Of a DNA stretch of 64,000 nucleotides, positions 8,833 to 16,535 are shown piece by piece. The notes under the pieces were generated by a model. That model was given only the letters and a program-made list of their open reading frames with translations. It had not been told where the DNA came from and made no database searches. Both the position numbers and the translations under genes were made by a program. Origin of the DNA: Haloactinospora alba (lineage in GTDB: Bacteria > Actinomycetota > Actinomycetes > Streptosporangiales > Streptosporangiaceae); assembly GCF_006717075.1 (NCBI RefSeq), contig NZ_VFQC01000001.1, forward strand, positions 1,535,501 through 1,599,500, given 5' to 3'. Every line of letters starts with the position of its first letter. Within the stretch, counting starts at the first letter, position 1.

Positions 8833-9159
8833 CTACTGGTTCGGGGTCACCTCGGCCATCTGGGACCAACCGTCGCTCGGTACCTCAGTGTTGATGATCT
8901 GGGGAGTCGCGGCCACGACATCGGGCATCCAGGAGATGGCGTTCTGGAAGTGCGCGGAGTTCACGTGCGCCTCGCCCGCCTCGGGAGAGGCGAACGCCTC
9001 GAGCAGGACGAACTGGTTGGGGTCGTCGACGCTCCGGGACCACTCGAAGAACAGGTTTCCCGGCTCCTGGCGCGTGGCCTGAGTGAAGTCATCGACGAGG
9101 GAGAGCCACTCCTCGCTCCGCTCCGGACGGACAGTGAACTTGACGGCGATGAAAATCAC
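8833..9159 (-). CDS. Antibiotic biosynthesis monooxygenase (ABM/YgiN-like) domain protein
   Basis: A single-domain protein of 108 residues with the dimeric alpha/beta-barrel pattern of ABM proteins: IFIAVKFTVRPERSEEWL at the start, then EPGNLFFEWSRS and FVLLEAFASPEAGEAHVNSAHF. Members include quinol monooxygenases and heme-degrading enzymes. The heme-type residues are not evident here, so the YgiN-like group is more likely. The GTG at 9159 follows GGAAAGGAG at a normal distance; an upstream extension to 9201 has no support. It stands alone. Confidence 0.8.
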   Translation of the reverse strand: MIFIAVKFTVRPERSEEWLSLVDDFTQATRQEPGNLFFEWSRSVDDPNQFVLLEAFASPEAGEAHVNSAHFQNAISWMPDVVAATPQIINTEVPSDGWSQMAEVTPNQ

Positions 9160-9705
9160 GGTTTCTCCTTTCCTCGTGGACGAGTGGGGCGAGCCCCACA
9201 ACGGGACAGTTTTGCATCCTCACGGCGCCGGAACCCCCTATTTCCGTGTCCCCGGGTCGTGGGATGGGCCATGGTGGTGCGTTGCCGGCCGTTTCCGAGT
9301 GAGGTCCGCCACCACGACAGCGGTATGGCCGTTCGCGGACCACGGCGCGTCGTCCCTGGGCCGGAAGCCGGCACAGTCCCACGGCGATGGGGGTCCTGGT
9401 TCTCTCCCGTCCCACTCGCCGGGACCGCCGCTGTGTTCCTGCCCCGTGTCCGGGCGCGGTTGTGCCCGTGCGGGACCGGGGCCATGGAACCGGTGCGTTA
9501 CGGGCAACCCGCCTAGGGAAAAGAACAACGCAGCCGAAGCGAGGACGCGTGTGGCAGTCCATCGGGGTGCCGGGAAAGGGGAACGCGGTGCGTGGCCGTT
9601 CTCGTCCCGCGTCACTCTCCTCCCGGTGGGGAAGGCGCACCCGGACGGGCGTTTCCGCCGGCGCTGGAGCGCCGCGTAGCAGGACGAGCGTCCACCAAAA
9701 CAGGC
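9160..9705. other. Gene-poor stretch upstream of the ABM gene
   Basis: 546 bases in which every open frame is Arg/Pro/Gly-rich, lacks a ribosome site and matches no family I know. It should carry the ABM promoter at its left end. A GCGGG/CCCGC dyad near 9711-9725, inside the end of the next gene, may be part of its terminator. Nothing else is supported. Confidence 0.5.
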
Positions 9706-10212
9706 TTAGCGCGGGCTGTTCCCGCACGATCCGTCCAGCGCCCGCTCGTAAGCCAAGAGGGTGAGACCGCGGTAGGGGGACCAGTCCCGTTCCGGGATCC
9801 GGACGAACCCCATCTTCTCGTACATGTGCTGCGCGGCCGTCATAGCGGGTTGTGTGGACAGGACCAGGCGCCGGGTACCGTACTCCCGGGCCACGCGCAG
9901 CGTCGCCTCCACCAGTTCCCGTCCGACACCGCGACGATGGCTCTCGGGAGCGACGGCTACTGCCCGCAGCTCCGCCTCGTCCGGGAAGTGCGCGACCTCG
10001 CTATCCTCCCGGTACGGTTTGAACGTCGCCGTTCCGAGGAGGGAACCGCCCTCGACCGCCACCAGAACCCGGTCGCCACTGCCGTCGCCCAGACGGCGCA
10101 GCGTGTGCGCGTAGTCCGAGCCCGGACCCAGCAGGCCCTGCTCCGTGTACGTCCGGACCCGGAGTTCTCCCACACGCGGCATTTCCGCCGCACGGGCGTC
10201 GCGCACCATCAT
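9706..10212 (-). CDS. GNAT family N-acetyltransferase
   Basis: 168 residues with the acetyl-CoA binding core: ELRAVAVAPESHRRGVGRELVEAT (strand 4 and motif A, about 75-105) and the motif B region YEKMGFVRIPE. The substrate is unknown. Two adjacent ATG codons (10212 and 10209) are possible; reading further upstream gives Cys-rich residues atypical for the family. It diverges from mobA with a gap of 58 bases that must hold both promoters. Confidence 0.85.
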   Translation of the reverse strand: MMVRDARAAEMPRVGELRVRTYTEQGLLGPGSDYAHTLRRLGDGSGDRVLVAVEGGSLLGTATFKPYREDSEVAHFPDEAELRAVAVAPESHRRGVGRELVEATLRVAREYGTRRLVLSTQPAMTAAQHMYEKMGFVRIPERDWSPYRGLTLLAYERALDGSCGNSPR

Positions 10213-10270
10213 GGTTCCACAGGATCGCACCCTCGCGCCGCCCAGGCACACGGGAGACAGGAGACCGCAA

Positions 10271-10879
10271 GTGCAGGAACACATGGTGGATCCCTACGAC
10301 ACGGTGATCCTGGCCGGCGGTGAAGCCGCCCGGATGGGCAGCGTGGACAAACCCGCGTTGGAAGTCGCCGACCGCACGCTGTTGGAACGGGTCGCCGACG
10401 CTGCTGCCGGAACCACCAGGACCATAGTCGTCGGTCCGCCCCGGGACAGGCCCGCCGCTCGCTACGTCCGGGAGGAACCGTCCGGCGGCGGACCGGTGCC
10501 CGCCCTGCGTGCCGGTCTCGCCCACGTTACGGCCCCCTGGGTCACGTTACTGGCGGGAGACCTACCGTTCCTCGGCTCCGCGCACGTGGCCGCGCTGCGG
10601 AGGGTGGCAGGAGGGCGTGCCGGAGCCGTTCTCCTGGACGGTAGGGGCAAGCGGCAGTGGCTGGTGAGCGTGTGGCACGCCGCAACGCTGCGTGCGGCGC
10701 TCGGGAGCTACAGCGGAAACTCGTTGCACGGCCTGCTCATGCCGCTGGACGCCGCCACACTCTCCCTGCCGGAAACCGAGATCTGGGCCGCGTTCGACTG
10801 TGACACGCCCGAGGAACTCGCCGAGGCCCGTCGTCACGGTGCTTCCCAGAGTGAGCGGCGGCGCGGGGACGGGCCGTGA
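10271..10879 (+). CDS. mobA: Molybdenum cofactor guanylyltransferase MobA-like
   Basis: About 202 residues of the MobA/GlmU-type nucleotidyltransferase fold. The nucleotide-binding signature ILAGGEAARMGSVDKPAL is at the N-terminus, the metal-binding GDLPF motif lies near residue 97, and the family's late DCDTPEEL segment is present. MobA attaches GMP to molybdopterin to form the bis-MGD cofactor; MocA, which uses CTP, is a related alternative. The GTG at 10271 was preferred because AGGAG lies 8 nt upstream; an in-frame ATG at 10283 is the alternative. moaA is 3 kb upstream on the same strand but separated by unrelated genes. Confidence 0.85.
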   Translation: MQEHMVDPYDTVILAGGEAARMGSVDKPALEVADRTLLERVADAAAGTTRTIVVGPPRDRPAARYVREEPSGGGPVPALRAGLAHVTAPWVTLLAGDLPFLGSAHVAALRRVAGGRAGAVLLDGRGKRQWLVSVWHAATLRAALGSYSGNSLHGLLMPLDAATLSLPETEIWAAFDCDTPEELAEARRHGASQSERRRGDGP

Positions 10880-10908
10880 CCGAACTCCGGAGGCCGGCCA
10901 CGGGATCC

Positions 10909-11127
10909 CTATCCGTGGAACTCGGAGAAAGCGACGGTTTCACGCAGGAACCCCCGCGCGTCCAGAAAACGCGTCAGGTAGTCCCGGTGCTCCTCGCAGG
11001 CCAGCCAGGTCTTGCGCCGTTCGGGAGTGTGGACCTTGGGGTTGTTCCACACCAGCGCCCACTGGGCGGTCTCGCGGCAGTCCTTGTGGGAGCAGTGTGC
11101 CTGCGCGGCGGTCTCTTCGTCTGTCAC
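10909..11127 (-). CDS. Small Cys/His protein, probable zinc binder, unknown function
   Basis: 72 residues with a CxxxxC pair (CSHKDC) near the N-terminus, then WALVWNNPKVHTPERRKTWLACEEHRDYL. The two cysteines plus a later CEEH give four possible metal ligands, as in a small zinc-ribbon. Short proteins with this pattern look conserved in actinobacteria, but no function is known to me. The gene lies on the same strand as the 6C-like RNA, whose terminator ends about 58 nt upstream of the ATG. Any read-through of that terminator would enter this gene. It converges with mobA (29 nt between stops). Confidence 0.7.
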   Translation of the reverse strand: MTDEETAAQAHCSHKDCRETAQWALVWNNPKVHTPERRKTWLACEEHRDYLTRFLDARGFLRETVAFSEFHG

Positions 11128-11184
11128 GACCTGTAAGCCCCTCCGAACGTAGCGGTGGTAGAACCCACGCCGTCCCCACGGTGC

Positions 11185-11298
11185 AAAAAAAACGACGCCG
11201 GGTGGCTACGGGGGCAAACCACCCGGCGTCGTACACGGTACTCCAACGGGGGCTCGGAATACCGGAACAGCGCTCCGACGGGGGACCGAAGCGCTAGA
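11185..11298 (-). ncRNA. 6C-like small RNA (three C5-loop hairpins, last is terminator)
   Basis: Read on the minus strand, three hairpins follow each other. Stem 1 pairs 11286-11295 with 11269-11278 (10 bp, two G-U) and has loop TCCCCCG. Stem 2 pairs 11256-11263 with 11237-11244 (8 bp) and has loop GAGCCCCCGTT. Stem 3 pairs 11219-11232 with 11192-11205 (14 bp), has loop TTTGCCCCCGTAG and is followed by a run of eight T (11185-11192). The repeated C-run loops before an intrinsic terminator match the actinobacterial 6C RNA family (M. tuberculosis B11). Here the loops have five C rather than six, and the terminator loop carries the motif too. The 5' end is estimated from the promoter-like sequence upstream. 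Confidence 0.8.
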
Positions 11299-11302
11299 AC
11301 CC

Positions 11303-11334
11303 AATGTACACCGCTGACCGCCCGTGTACGTCAA
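11303..11334 (-). promoter_or_regulatory. Promoter-like sequence for the 6C-like RNA
   Basis: On the minus strand TTGACG (11329-11334) is followed after about 18-20 bases by TGTACA/TACATT (11303-11310). A GTGTAC/GTACAC inverted repeat (11324-11329 and 11306-11311) spans the space between them and could be a regulator site. The predicted start is only a few bases upstream of the first hairpin. The spacing is longer than ideal, so the exact -10 is uncertain. Confidence 0.5.
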
Positions 11335-11524
11335 GAGAGCGTTACGAGGTCATTGCGTCCGTGTCCCCGGAACGTGACCGCAGGAGGGGCACCCGCTGTT
11401 GTGCGCTACCGGGGGCACAGCGTGGCCATGCTCCCCGGCCGGGGAACAGCGGCGAACACGCGGAGGTTGAGAACGCCCTGACGGGGGCAGTGGTACCGGC
11501 GGAGGCGTTGGTTACGGGGGCATC

Positions 11525-11734
11525 ATGAGCGAACACACCTACCGTGTCACCGAGATCGTCGGTACATCACCGGAGGGGATCGAACCCGCGATCCGCAACG
11601 GGATCGAACGCGCCGCGGCGACGCTGCGCGGGCTCGACTGGTTCGAGGTGACCGAGATACGCGGACATCTTGACGGTGAGTCCATCGCCCATGTCCAGGT
11701 CGGTATGAAAGTGGGGTTCCGTCTGGAGGACTGA
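11525..11734 (+). CDS. Dodecin, flavin-storage protein
   Basis: A complete 69-residue dodecin. It shows the N-terminal YRVTEIVGTSPEGIEPAI, the flavin-stacking tryptophan in LRGLDWFEVTEIRG and the glutamine in AHVQVGMKVGFRLED. Dodecins assemble into hollow dodecamers that bind FMN, riboflavin or CoA and buffer free flavin. The ATG lies only 227 nt from the divergently transcribed 6C-like RNA promoter. The product is cytoplasmic and the gene is monocistronic. Confidence 0.95.
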   Translation: MSEHTYRVTEIVGTSPEGIEPAIRNGIERAAATLRGLDWFEVTEIRGHLDGESIAHVQVGMKVGFRLED

Positions 11735-11779
11735 GGCGGATCCGGGGCCCGGACCCGCCTCCCCGAGGGGGAGTGACGC

Positions 11780-13189
11780 CTAGGAAGCCTTGCTGACCGT
11801 GGACATGTTGAAGTCGGGGATCCGCATCGGAGGCATGGCCGTGCGAGGGAACCAGTCCCCCTCCTCCCGGGAGAGGGCGGGAACGGTGGCACCGGCTTCC
11901 GTGGCGCGGCTCAGCAGGCTTACCGGAGACTCGTTGAAACGGAAGTTGTTGACCGCTGCTGTGACCGCGCCGTCCTCCACGAGGTAGACACCGTCCCGGG
12001 TGAGCCCGGTCAGCAGCAGGGTCTGGGGATCCACCGGCCGGATGTACCACAGGCACGTCAACAGCAGGCCGCGTTCTGTGCGCGCCACCATGTCGTCCAA
12101 GCTGTCCCGGGCTCCCTCGTGTCGCAGCACCAGGTTGTCGATCGCCGCCGTCGGCGCCAGCCCGGTCAGCTCGGCCGAGTAGCGTGTCTGCCCCAGCGCG
12201 GCGAGACCGCCGTCGGAGACCCACTCCGTCCGGCGCAGCGGCATTCCATTGTCGAACGCTGTGACGTCGCGCCCCGGCGTATCGGAGAGCACGAACGGTG
12301 CGCACTCCAAACCGGGCTCGTGCGGATCGCTGAACAGTGTCAGCGGCAGCGAGGAGAGCTGGTCACCCACCCGGGTCCCCCCTCCGGCGGCGGAGAACAC
12401 GGTGCGCCCCTCCACGGCGTCGCGAGCACCGGAACTGCCGTACAGGGCAACCATCATGTCCGCCACCGCGGAAGGCGGCAACAGCGTCTCGTAACGTCCG
12501 GCGGGAAGCTCCGTCCGGCGCTGGGACCATCCCATCCGCCGTCCCAGCTCCTCCTCGAGAGCGTCGGGATTGATGTCGCTGAAGTCCCGGGTTGCCTGAC
12601 CGACCCACGTGGAGTGCCCCCCGCTCGTTCCGGGAGGAGCCGACTTCGCGTTGATCTCCACGGTGCCGGTGGGCTGGTCGTGGCGCAGGCGCACCCCGGT
12701 GGAACTTCCGAAGAAGGTCGACGTTATCTCGTGCTCGGCGTAGCCGTAGAGCACGCGTCCCGACGCGGAACACCTGCCGAACACCCGCCCCAGCGCTGGT
12801 GCGAAGCCGGAGAAGACGGAAACACCGGTGTGTACCGGAGGCGTGTCCCAGTCACCTCCGGTGCCGGTCGCCTCCGGGGTGAGGAGCGGCATGGCGTCCT
12901 CGGAAGGCACGGCTTCGATGCTGGCGGCCTCCGCGGCGCGGACCAGGTCCTCCAACTCCTCGTCGCGCATCCCGCTGCGTTCTTTGACACCCACCCGGGT
13001 TCCGCGGTCGCTTTCGTGTAGTGCGATCACGGTGACGCTCCGGCCATGGGTGACACCGTTGGTCGTGAGCGACGTCTGGGCCCAGCGCAGGTTGGCCGTG
13101 GTCTTCTCCTCAACCACCACCATGCAGGCATGCGCGCGAGACAACTCCAACGCCCGCTCCACAACGGCTTGCGGGGACGACTGGCTCAA
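11780..13189 (-). CDS. PmbA/TldE-type metalloprotease subunit
   Basis: 469 residues of the TldD/PmbA family, the subunit lacking the zinc motif. The N-terminal domain starts with an ERALELSRAHACMVVVEE stretch. The central and C-terminal domains include DFSDINPDALEEEL, FDNGMPLRRTEW and LTGLTRDGVYLVEDG. TldD and PmbA form a heterodimeric protease that trims unfolded or modified peptides; in some bacteria it matures microcin B17 and helps degrade the CcdA antitoxin. The TTG at 13189 was chosen because AGGAGG lies 7 nt upstream and the codon overlaps the TldD stop (TTGA), a sign of translational coupling. Confidence 0.85.
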   Translation of the reverse strand: MSQSSPQAVVERALELSRAHACMVVVEEKTTANLRWAQTSLTTNGVTHGRSVTVIALHESDRGTRVGVKERSGMRDEELEDLVRAAEAASIEAVPSEDAMPLLTPEATGTGGDWDTPPVHTGVSVFSGFAPALGRVFGRCSASGRVLYGYAEHEITSTFFGSSTGVRLRHDQPTGTVEINAKSAPPGTSGGHSTWVGQATRDFSDINPDALEEELGRRMGWSQRRTELPAGRYETLLPPSAVADMMVALYGSSGARDAVEGRTVFSAAGGGTRVGDQLSSLPLTLFSDPHEPGLECAPFVLSDTPGRDVTAFDNGMPLRRTEWVSDGGLAALGQTRYSAELTGLAPTAAIDNLVLRHEGARDSLDDMVARTERGLLLTCLWYIRPVDPQTLLLTGLTRDGVYLVEDGAVTAAVNNFRFNESPVSLLSRATEAGATVPALSREEGDWFPRTAMPPMRIPDFNMSTVSKAS

Positions 13190-14691
13190 TTTCCGGCCTC
13201 CTGAACCGTGTTGAGGACGCGCACACCCGTGAAGAGGGCGCTGGGGCACCCGTGACTGACCGAAGCGACCTGCCCCGGTTGCCCCTTGCCGCACATGAAC
13301 GAACCGCCCAGCATGTATGTCTGTGGCCCTCCCAGGGCGGAGAGGGAGTTCCAGAAGTCGGTGGTTGTGGCCTGGTACGCCACGTCCCGCAGCATCCCGG
13401 TGATGCGCCCGTTTTCGATCTGGTAGAAGCGCTGCCCGGTGAACTGGAAGTTGTACCGCTGCATGTCGATCGACCAGCTGCGGTTGCCGACGATGTAGAT
13501 GCCGCGTTCCACCCCCGATACCAGTCCCTGGGTCGTAGGGCCGGAAGGGTCGGGAGCGAGGGACACGTTCGCCATACGCTGGATCGGCATGGTCGTGGGG
13601 GAGTCGGCGAACGCGCAACCGTTGGACCGCTCGTAGCCCTGCAGGCGGGATATGCGCCGGTCCCGCTGGTAGCCGACGAGGACACCCTCGCGGACCAGGT
13701 CGAACGAGGAGGTGGCAACGCCCTCGTCGTCGTAGCCGATCGTGGCGAGACCGTGTTCTGTCGTGCGGTCCCCGGTGACGTTCATCAGTGGCGAGCCGTA
13801 CTGCAACGAGCCGAGCTGGTCCACGGTGGCGAACGACGTCCCCGCGTAAGCGGCCTCGTAGCCGAGTGCCCGGTCCAGCTCGGTCGCGTGACCGACCGAC
13901 TCGTGGATCGTCAGCCACAGGTTGGAGGGATCGATCACGAGGTCCCGGGGTCCGGGGGCGACGCTGGGGGCGGCGAGCTTCTCGGCGAGTAGCTCCGGTA
14001 GCTCGTCCAACTCCTGTTCGAGGGTGGGGACGTACTCCCAGCCGCGTCCCGCCGGGGGCGTGAGCGTCTGCATGCTGTCCAGCTTGCCGTCCCGGCTGGC
14101 CAGGACCTCGAGTACGGGCGCCAGCCGTACGCGCTGTTGGGTGCTGGTGGTTCCGGAGGTGTCCGCGTAGAACTTCTGCTCTTTGACCTGGACGACTCCC
14201 GTGTCCACATGGTCGACCCGGGAGTCGTCCAGCAGGCGCCGGCTCCATTCGGCGAGCAGGGCGGTCTTCTCCCCGGTCGACACGGCGAAAGGATCGGTCT
14301 CGTAGGAGGAGACCCACTGCACGTCGCGGTGCGCCGGTTCGGGAGCGAGCTCGATGCGTTCGGTACTGATCGCCGCCGCAACCCTGGCCACCTCGACAGC
14401 GCGTTCCGCCACCGCCGCTGCCACAGTGGTGGTGGCCGGGAGGGCGGCGTCCAGCTCGGTCTCGGCCGCGAACCCCCAGACGCCGTTATGGACGACCCGT
14501 ACGGCGAACCCGAGGGTGTCCGAGTCCGTGGCGGTCTCCAACGCGCCGTCGGTGAGGGAGAGGCTCTGTCCCCGGACGCGTTCCAGCCGGAAGTCGGCGT
14601 GTTCCACGCCTAGTTCCCGGGCGCGTTGCAGTGCTGCGTCAGCCAGCTTGCGCAACGGCAAGGCAAGGAAGTCAGAATCGATATCAGGCAC
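13186..14691 (-). CDS. tldD: TldD-type zinc metalloprotease subunit
   Basis: 501 residues. The catalytic zinc site HESVGHATELD is at about residues 262-272, followed by the family's GSPLMNVTGDRT and GVERGIYI regions and the conserved cysteines in GSFMCGKGQPGQV and SHGCP. With the PmbA-like gene immediately downstream (stop and TTG start overlapping) it forms the usual heterodimeric TldD-PmbA protease in the cytoplasm. Its peptide substrate here is unknown, and no RiPP precursor gene was recognised nearby. The start is an ordinary N-terminal MPDIDSDFLALPL just after a 61-base gap from the upstream gene. Confidence 0.9.
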   Translation of the reverse strand: MPDIDSDFLALPLRKLADAALQRARELGVEHADFRLERVRGQSLSLTDGALETATDSDTLGFAVRVVHNGVWGFAAETELDAALPATTTVAAAVAERAVEVARVAAAISTERIELAPEPAHRDVQWVSSYETDPFAVSTGEKTALLAEWSRRLLDDSRVDHVDTGVVQVKEQKFYADTSGTTSTQQRVRLAPVLEVLASRDGKLDSMQTLTPPAGRGWEYVPTLEQELDELPELLAEKLAAPSVAPGPRDLVIDPSNLWLTIHESVGHATELDRALGYEAAYAGTSFATVDQLGSLQYGSPLMNVTGDRTTEHGLATIGYDDEGVATSSFDLVREGVLVGYQRDRRISRLQGYERSNGCAFADSPTTMPIQRMANVSLAPDPSGPTTQGLVSGVERGIYIVGNRSWSIDMQRYNFQFTGQRFYQIENGRITGMLRDVAYQATTTDFWNSLSALGGPQTYMLGGSFMCGKGQPGQVASVSHGCPSALFTGVRVLNTVQEAGN

Positions 14692-14752
14692 GGTCTCAAC
14701 CTAGTAGCGGAGGCGGTTCCCCGCCATACCCCCTGTGGCGCTTCGGTGACGG

Positions 14753-15502
14753 CTACTCCGACCCCTGCTGGACATCGACATGAACATGGTCCCGGTGACT
14801 CAGGATGTCGTTGTCGGGGTCGGGGGAGTCGTAGTCCCACCAACCGCCCGGCGACCCGTGGACGTTCCATATCCTGTCGTCGAATATGACGTTCGCGATG
14901 TCGAGGGTCTGCGCGTGGGCGACGAGCCAGTGCGCCAGCAGCCAGCCCTGCCGACGGTTCTCCTCGGACACCGGACGGTAGAAGACGTCGATGGCGCGAC
15001 CGTCGTAGTGGGCGGAGTCCTCACCGTGACCGTCCTGGACACCGCCCGGCTCATAACCGCCGAGGCTCTGTTCGCCGAAGACCTCCTCCATCGCGGAACG
15101 CACCTGGGAAGCGCGCGGCGTCAGCCCCGACTCCCCGAGCTTCTGCCTCTCCAGACCGCCCGATCCCGAGGCGCGACACGTCAAGCTCGGTCCGGCATCG
15201 GCCGGCGGGCCCGAACGCAGCCGTTCCCGTACGTCGGCGTCGATACCGGAGGTGTCCGGATCCTCTGCGCCGTGGGCTTCCAGAGCTACGGCGGTCGTGG
15301 CACGTTGTGCCTCCTGTCGGGAGAGCGCGACCGTTCCCTCGCCGGTGTGCACGACGCACGGCGGTGTCCAGGGCAACGCGGTTCTCGCCATGTCGGCACG
15401 CTGCAACAGCCAGGGTGCCACGGAGACAAGCGTCACCGCTGTCAGGGCCAGAACCGCCGTTACGATCAGGACCTTCCGTGCTCTTCCGAAGAACGCGCGC
15501 AT
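14753..15502 (-). CDS. Membrane-anchored/secreted protein with M15-like (ARB_07466-type) C-terminal domain
   Basis: 249 residues with a short basic N-terminus and one hydrophobic helix (about 8-33) that is either an uncleaved anchor or a signal peptide, so most of the protein is outside. The C-terminal half (about 125-249) shows AHYDGRAIDVFYRP, NVIFDDRIW and SHRDHVHVD. This is the histidine/aspartate arrangement of the ARB_07466-like domain, related to D-Ala-D-Ala peptidase and hedgehog folds. A cell-wall role is plausible, but catalysis is not proven. The ATG at 15502 directly precedes the basic and hydrophobic stretch; upstream frame is Arg/Ser-rich and unlikely. Confidence 0.78.
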   Translation of the reverse strand: MRAFFGRARKVLIVTAVLALTAVTLVSVAPWLLQRADMARTALPWTPPCVVHTGEGTVALSRQEAQRATTAVALEAHGAEDPDTSGIDADVRERLRSGPPADAGPSLTCRASGSGGLERQKLGESGLTPRASQVRSAMEEVFGEQSLGGYEPGGVQDGHGEDSAHYDGRAIDVFYRPVSEENRRQGWLLAHWLVAHAQTLDIANVIFDDRIWNVHGSPGGWWDYDSPDPDNDILSHRDHVHVDVQQGSE

Positions 15503-15719
15503 ACCGTGACTGTAACCGCGGCGCGGCACAACCGGGCCCGGTAGGGCCGGGGCAGCCGTGCCCGAGGTACTGCCTCGGACACGGACGACGTGTGAGTTTG
15601 CTCGTGGCGCTCTGCCCGTCCCGGGAATACGCTCTGCCCGTCCGCGACTGGAAAGAGTGGAGCCAGCGACCACGACCCCGAACCCGACTCTCCCGTACGT
15701 CCGAACGGAGGCGCTGCAC

Positions 15720-16283
15720 GTGTGGAGATCCCCGGACACCGAGGTGGCGGAATCCCCGGAAGAGGATTCGCTTCTCGCACGCTCGGATGCCCTGCCGCGT
15801 GGCACTGGTGTCAGCGCCGACCGGTTCCGTACCGCTCTGGGAACGCACGCCGCGGGAGTCGTCGTGGTAACCGCCGCTCCCGGGGAGGACCCCGTCGGGG
15901 TGACAGCGACGTCGTTCACCAGTGTGAGTGTCGATCCTCCCCTGGTGTCGTTCTACATCAACGCGGGATCCAACACATGGCCCGGAATCCGGTCGGCCGA
16001 GACGTTCGCTGTCAACATCCTCGGCCAGGGCCAGCACGCTACCGCGACACGGTTCGCCACAACGGGTATCGACCGTTTCGCCTCCCCCACACGGTGGCAC
16101 CGCGGCCCCGAAGGGCTTCCCCTGTTGGAGGGAGCCGCGGCGCACGTGCTGTGCCTCCACCACGAGTCGCTCGCGGTGGGGGACCACTGGCTCGTCGTGG
16201 GAAAGGTGGCACGGACAGCAGCCGACGGGGAGAGCACCCCGTTGCTCTACCACCGCGGCCGTTACGGGCGCTTCGAGCCGTGA
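15720..16283 (+). CDS. Flavin reductase family protein (FMN-binding)
   Basis: 187 residues of the flavin_reduct domain. It starts with RFRTALGTHAAGVVVVTA, then GVTATSFTSVSVDPPLVSFYI, FAVNILGQGQ and a late GDHWLVVGKV. Such proteins reduce FMN or FAD with NAD(P)H for a partner monooxygenase. No monooxygenase of that kind is adjacent. The GTG at 15720 follows GGAGG (15706-15710) at 9 nt; the frame is open further upstream to 15558 without support. It is divergent from the peptidase-fold gene and convergent with the LCP gene. Confidence 0.85.
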   Translation: MWRSPDTEVAESPEEDSLLARSDALPRGTGVSADRFRTALGTHAAGVVVVTAAPGEDPVGVTATSFTSVSVDPPLVSFYINAGSNTWPGIRSAETFAVNILGQGQHATATRFATTGIDRFASPTRWHRGPEGLPLLEGAAAHVLCLHHESLAVGDHWLVVGKVARTAADGESTPLLYHRGRYGRFEP

Positions 16284-16510
16284 CGCCGCGGCCCCTCCGC
16301 CGTCGTAACTGATCCCCACCGGCGGTCCTGCGCATGGACGCGGCTTGTCGTCGCCGTCCTCGTCCCACCCTGCCGTTACCGGCTCCTCCGCCCCCGACGG
16401 GCGGGAGCTCTGCGGGGGTGATGCCGGTCCGGGCGGGTTCCGTCCCGGCTGGTGCCGGTGGCATGGGACCCGACCGTTCGTCGGACGGCCGGGCAACCTG
16501 AACCGGTGGT

Positions 16511-16530
16511 CTCCCGCCTTCAGACGGGAG
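16511..16530. terminator. Hairpin after the LCP gene, resembling an IS200/IS605 end
   Basis: CTCCCGCCTT and its near-mirror AGACGGGAG pair perfectly over 8 bp around a short loop. They sit 6 nt beyond the LCP stop on the minus strand and 228 nt beyond the flavin reductase stop. There is no T-tract. The flanking AGGATTCAC makes it look like the right-end hairpins of IS605-type elements (compare 53611-53631). No transposase fragment is attached, so a plain terminator is equally likely. Confidence 0.5.
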
Positions 16531-16535
16531 AGGAT

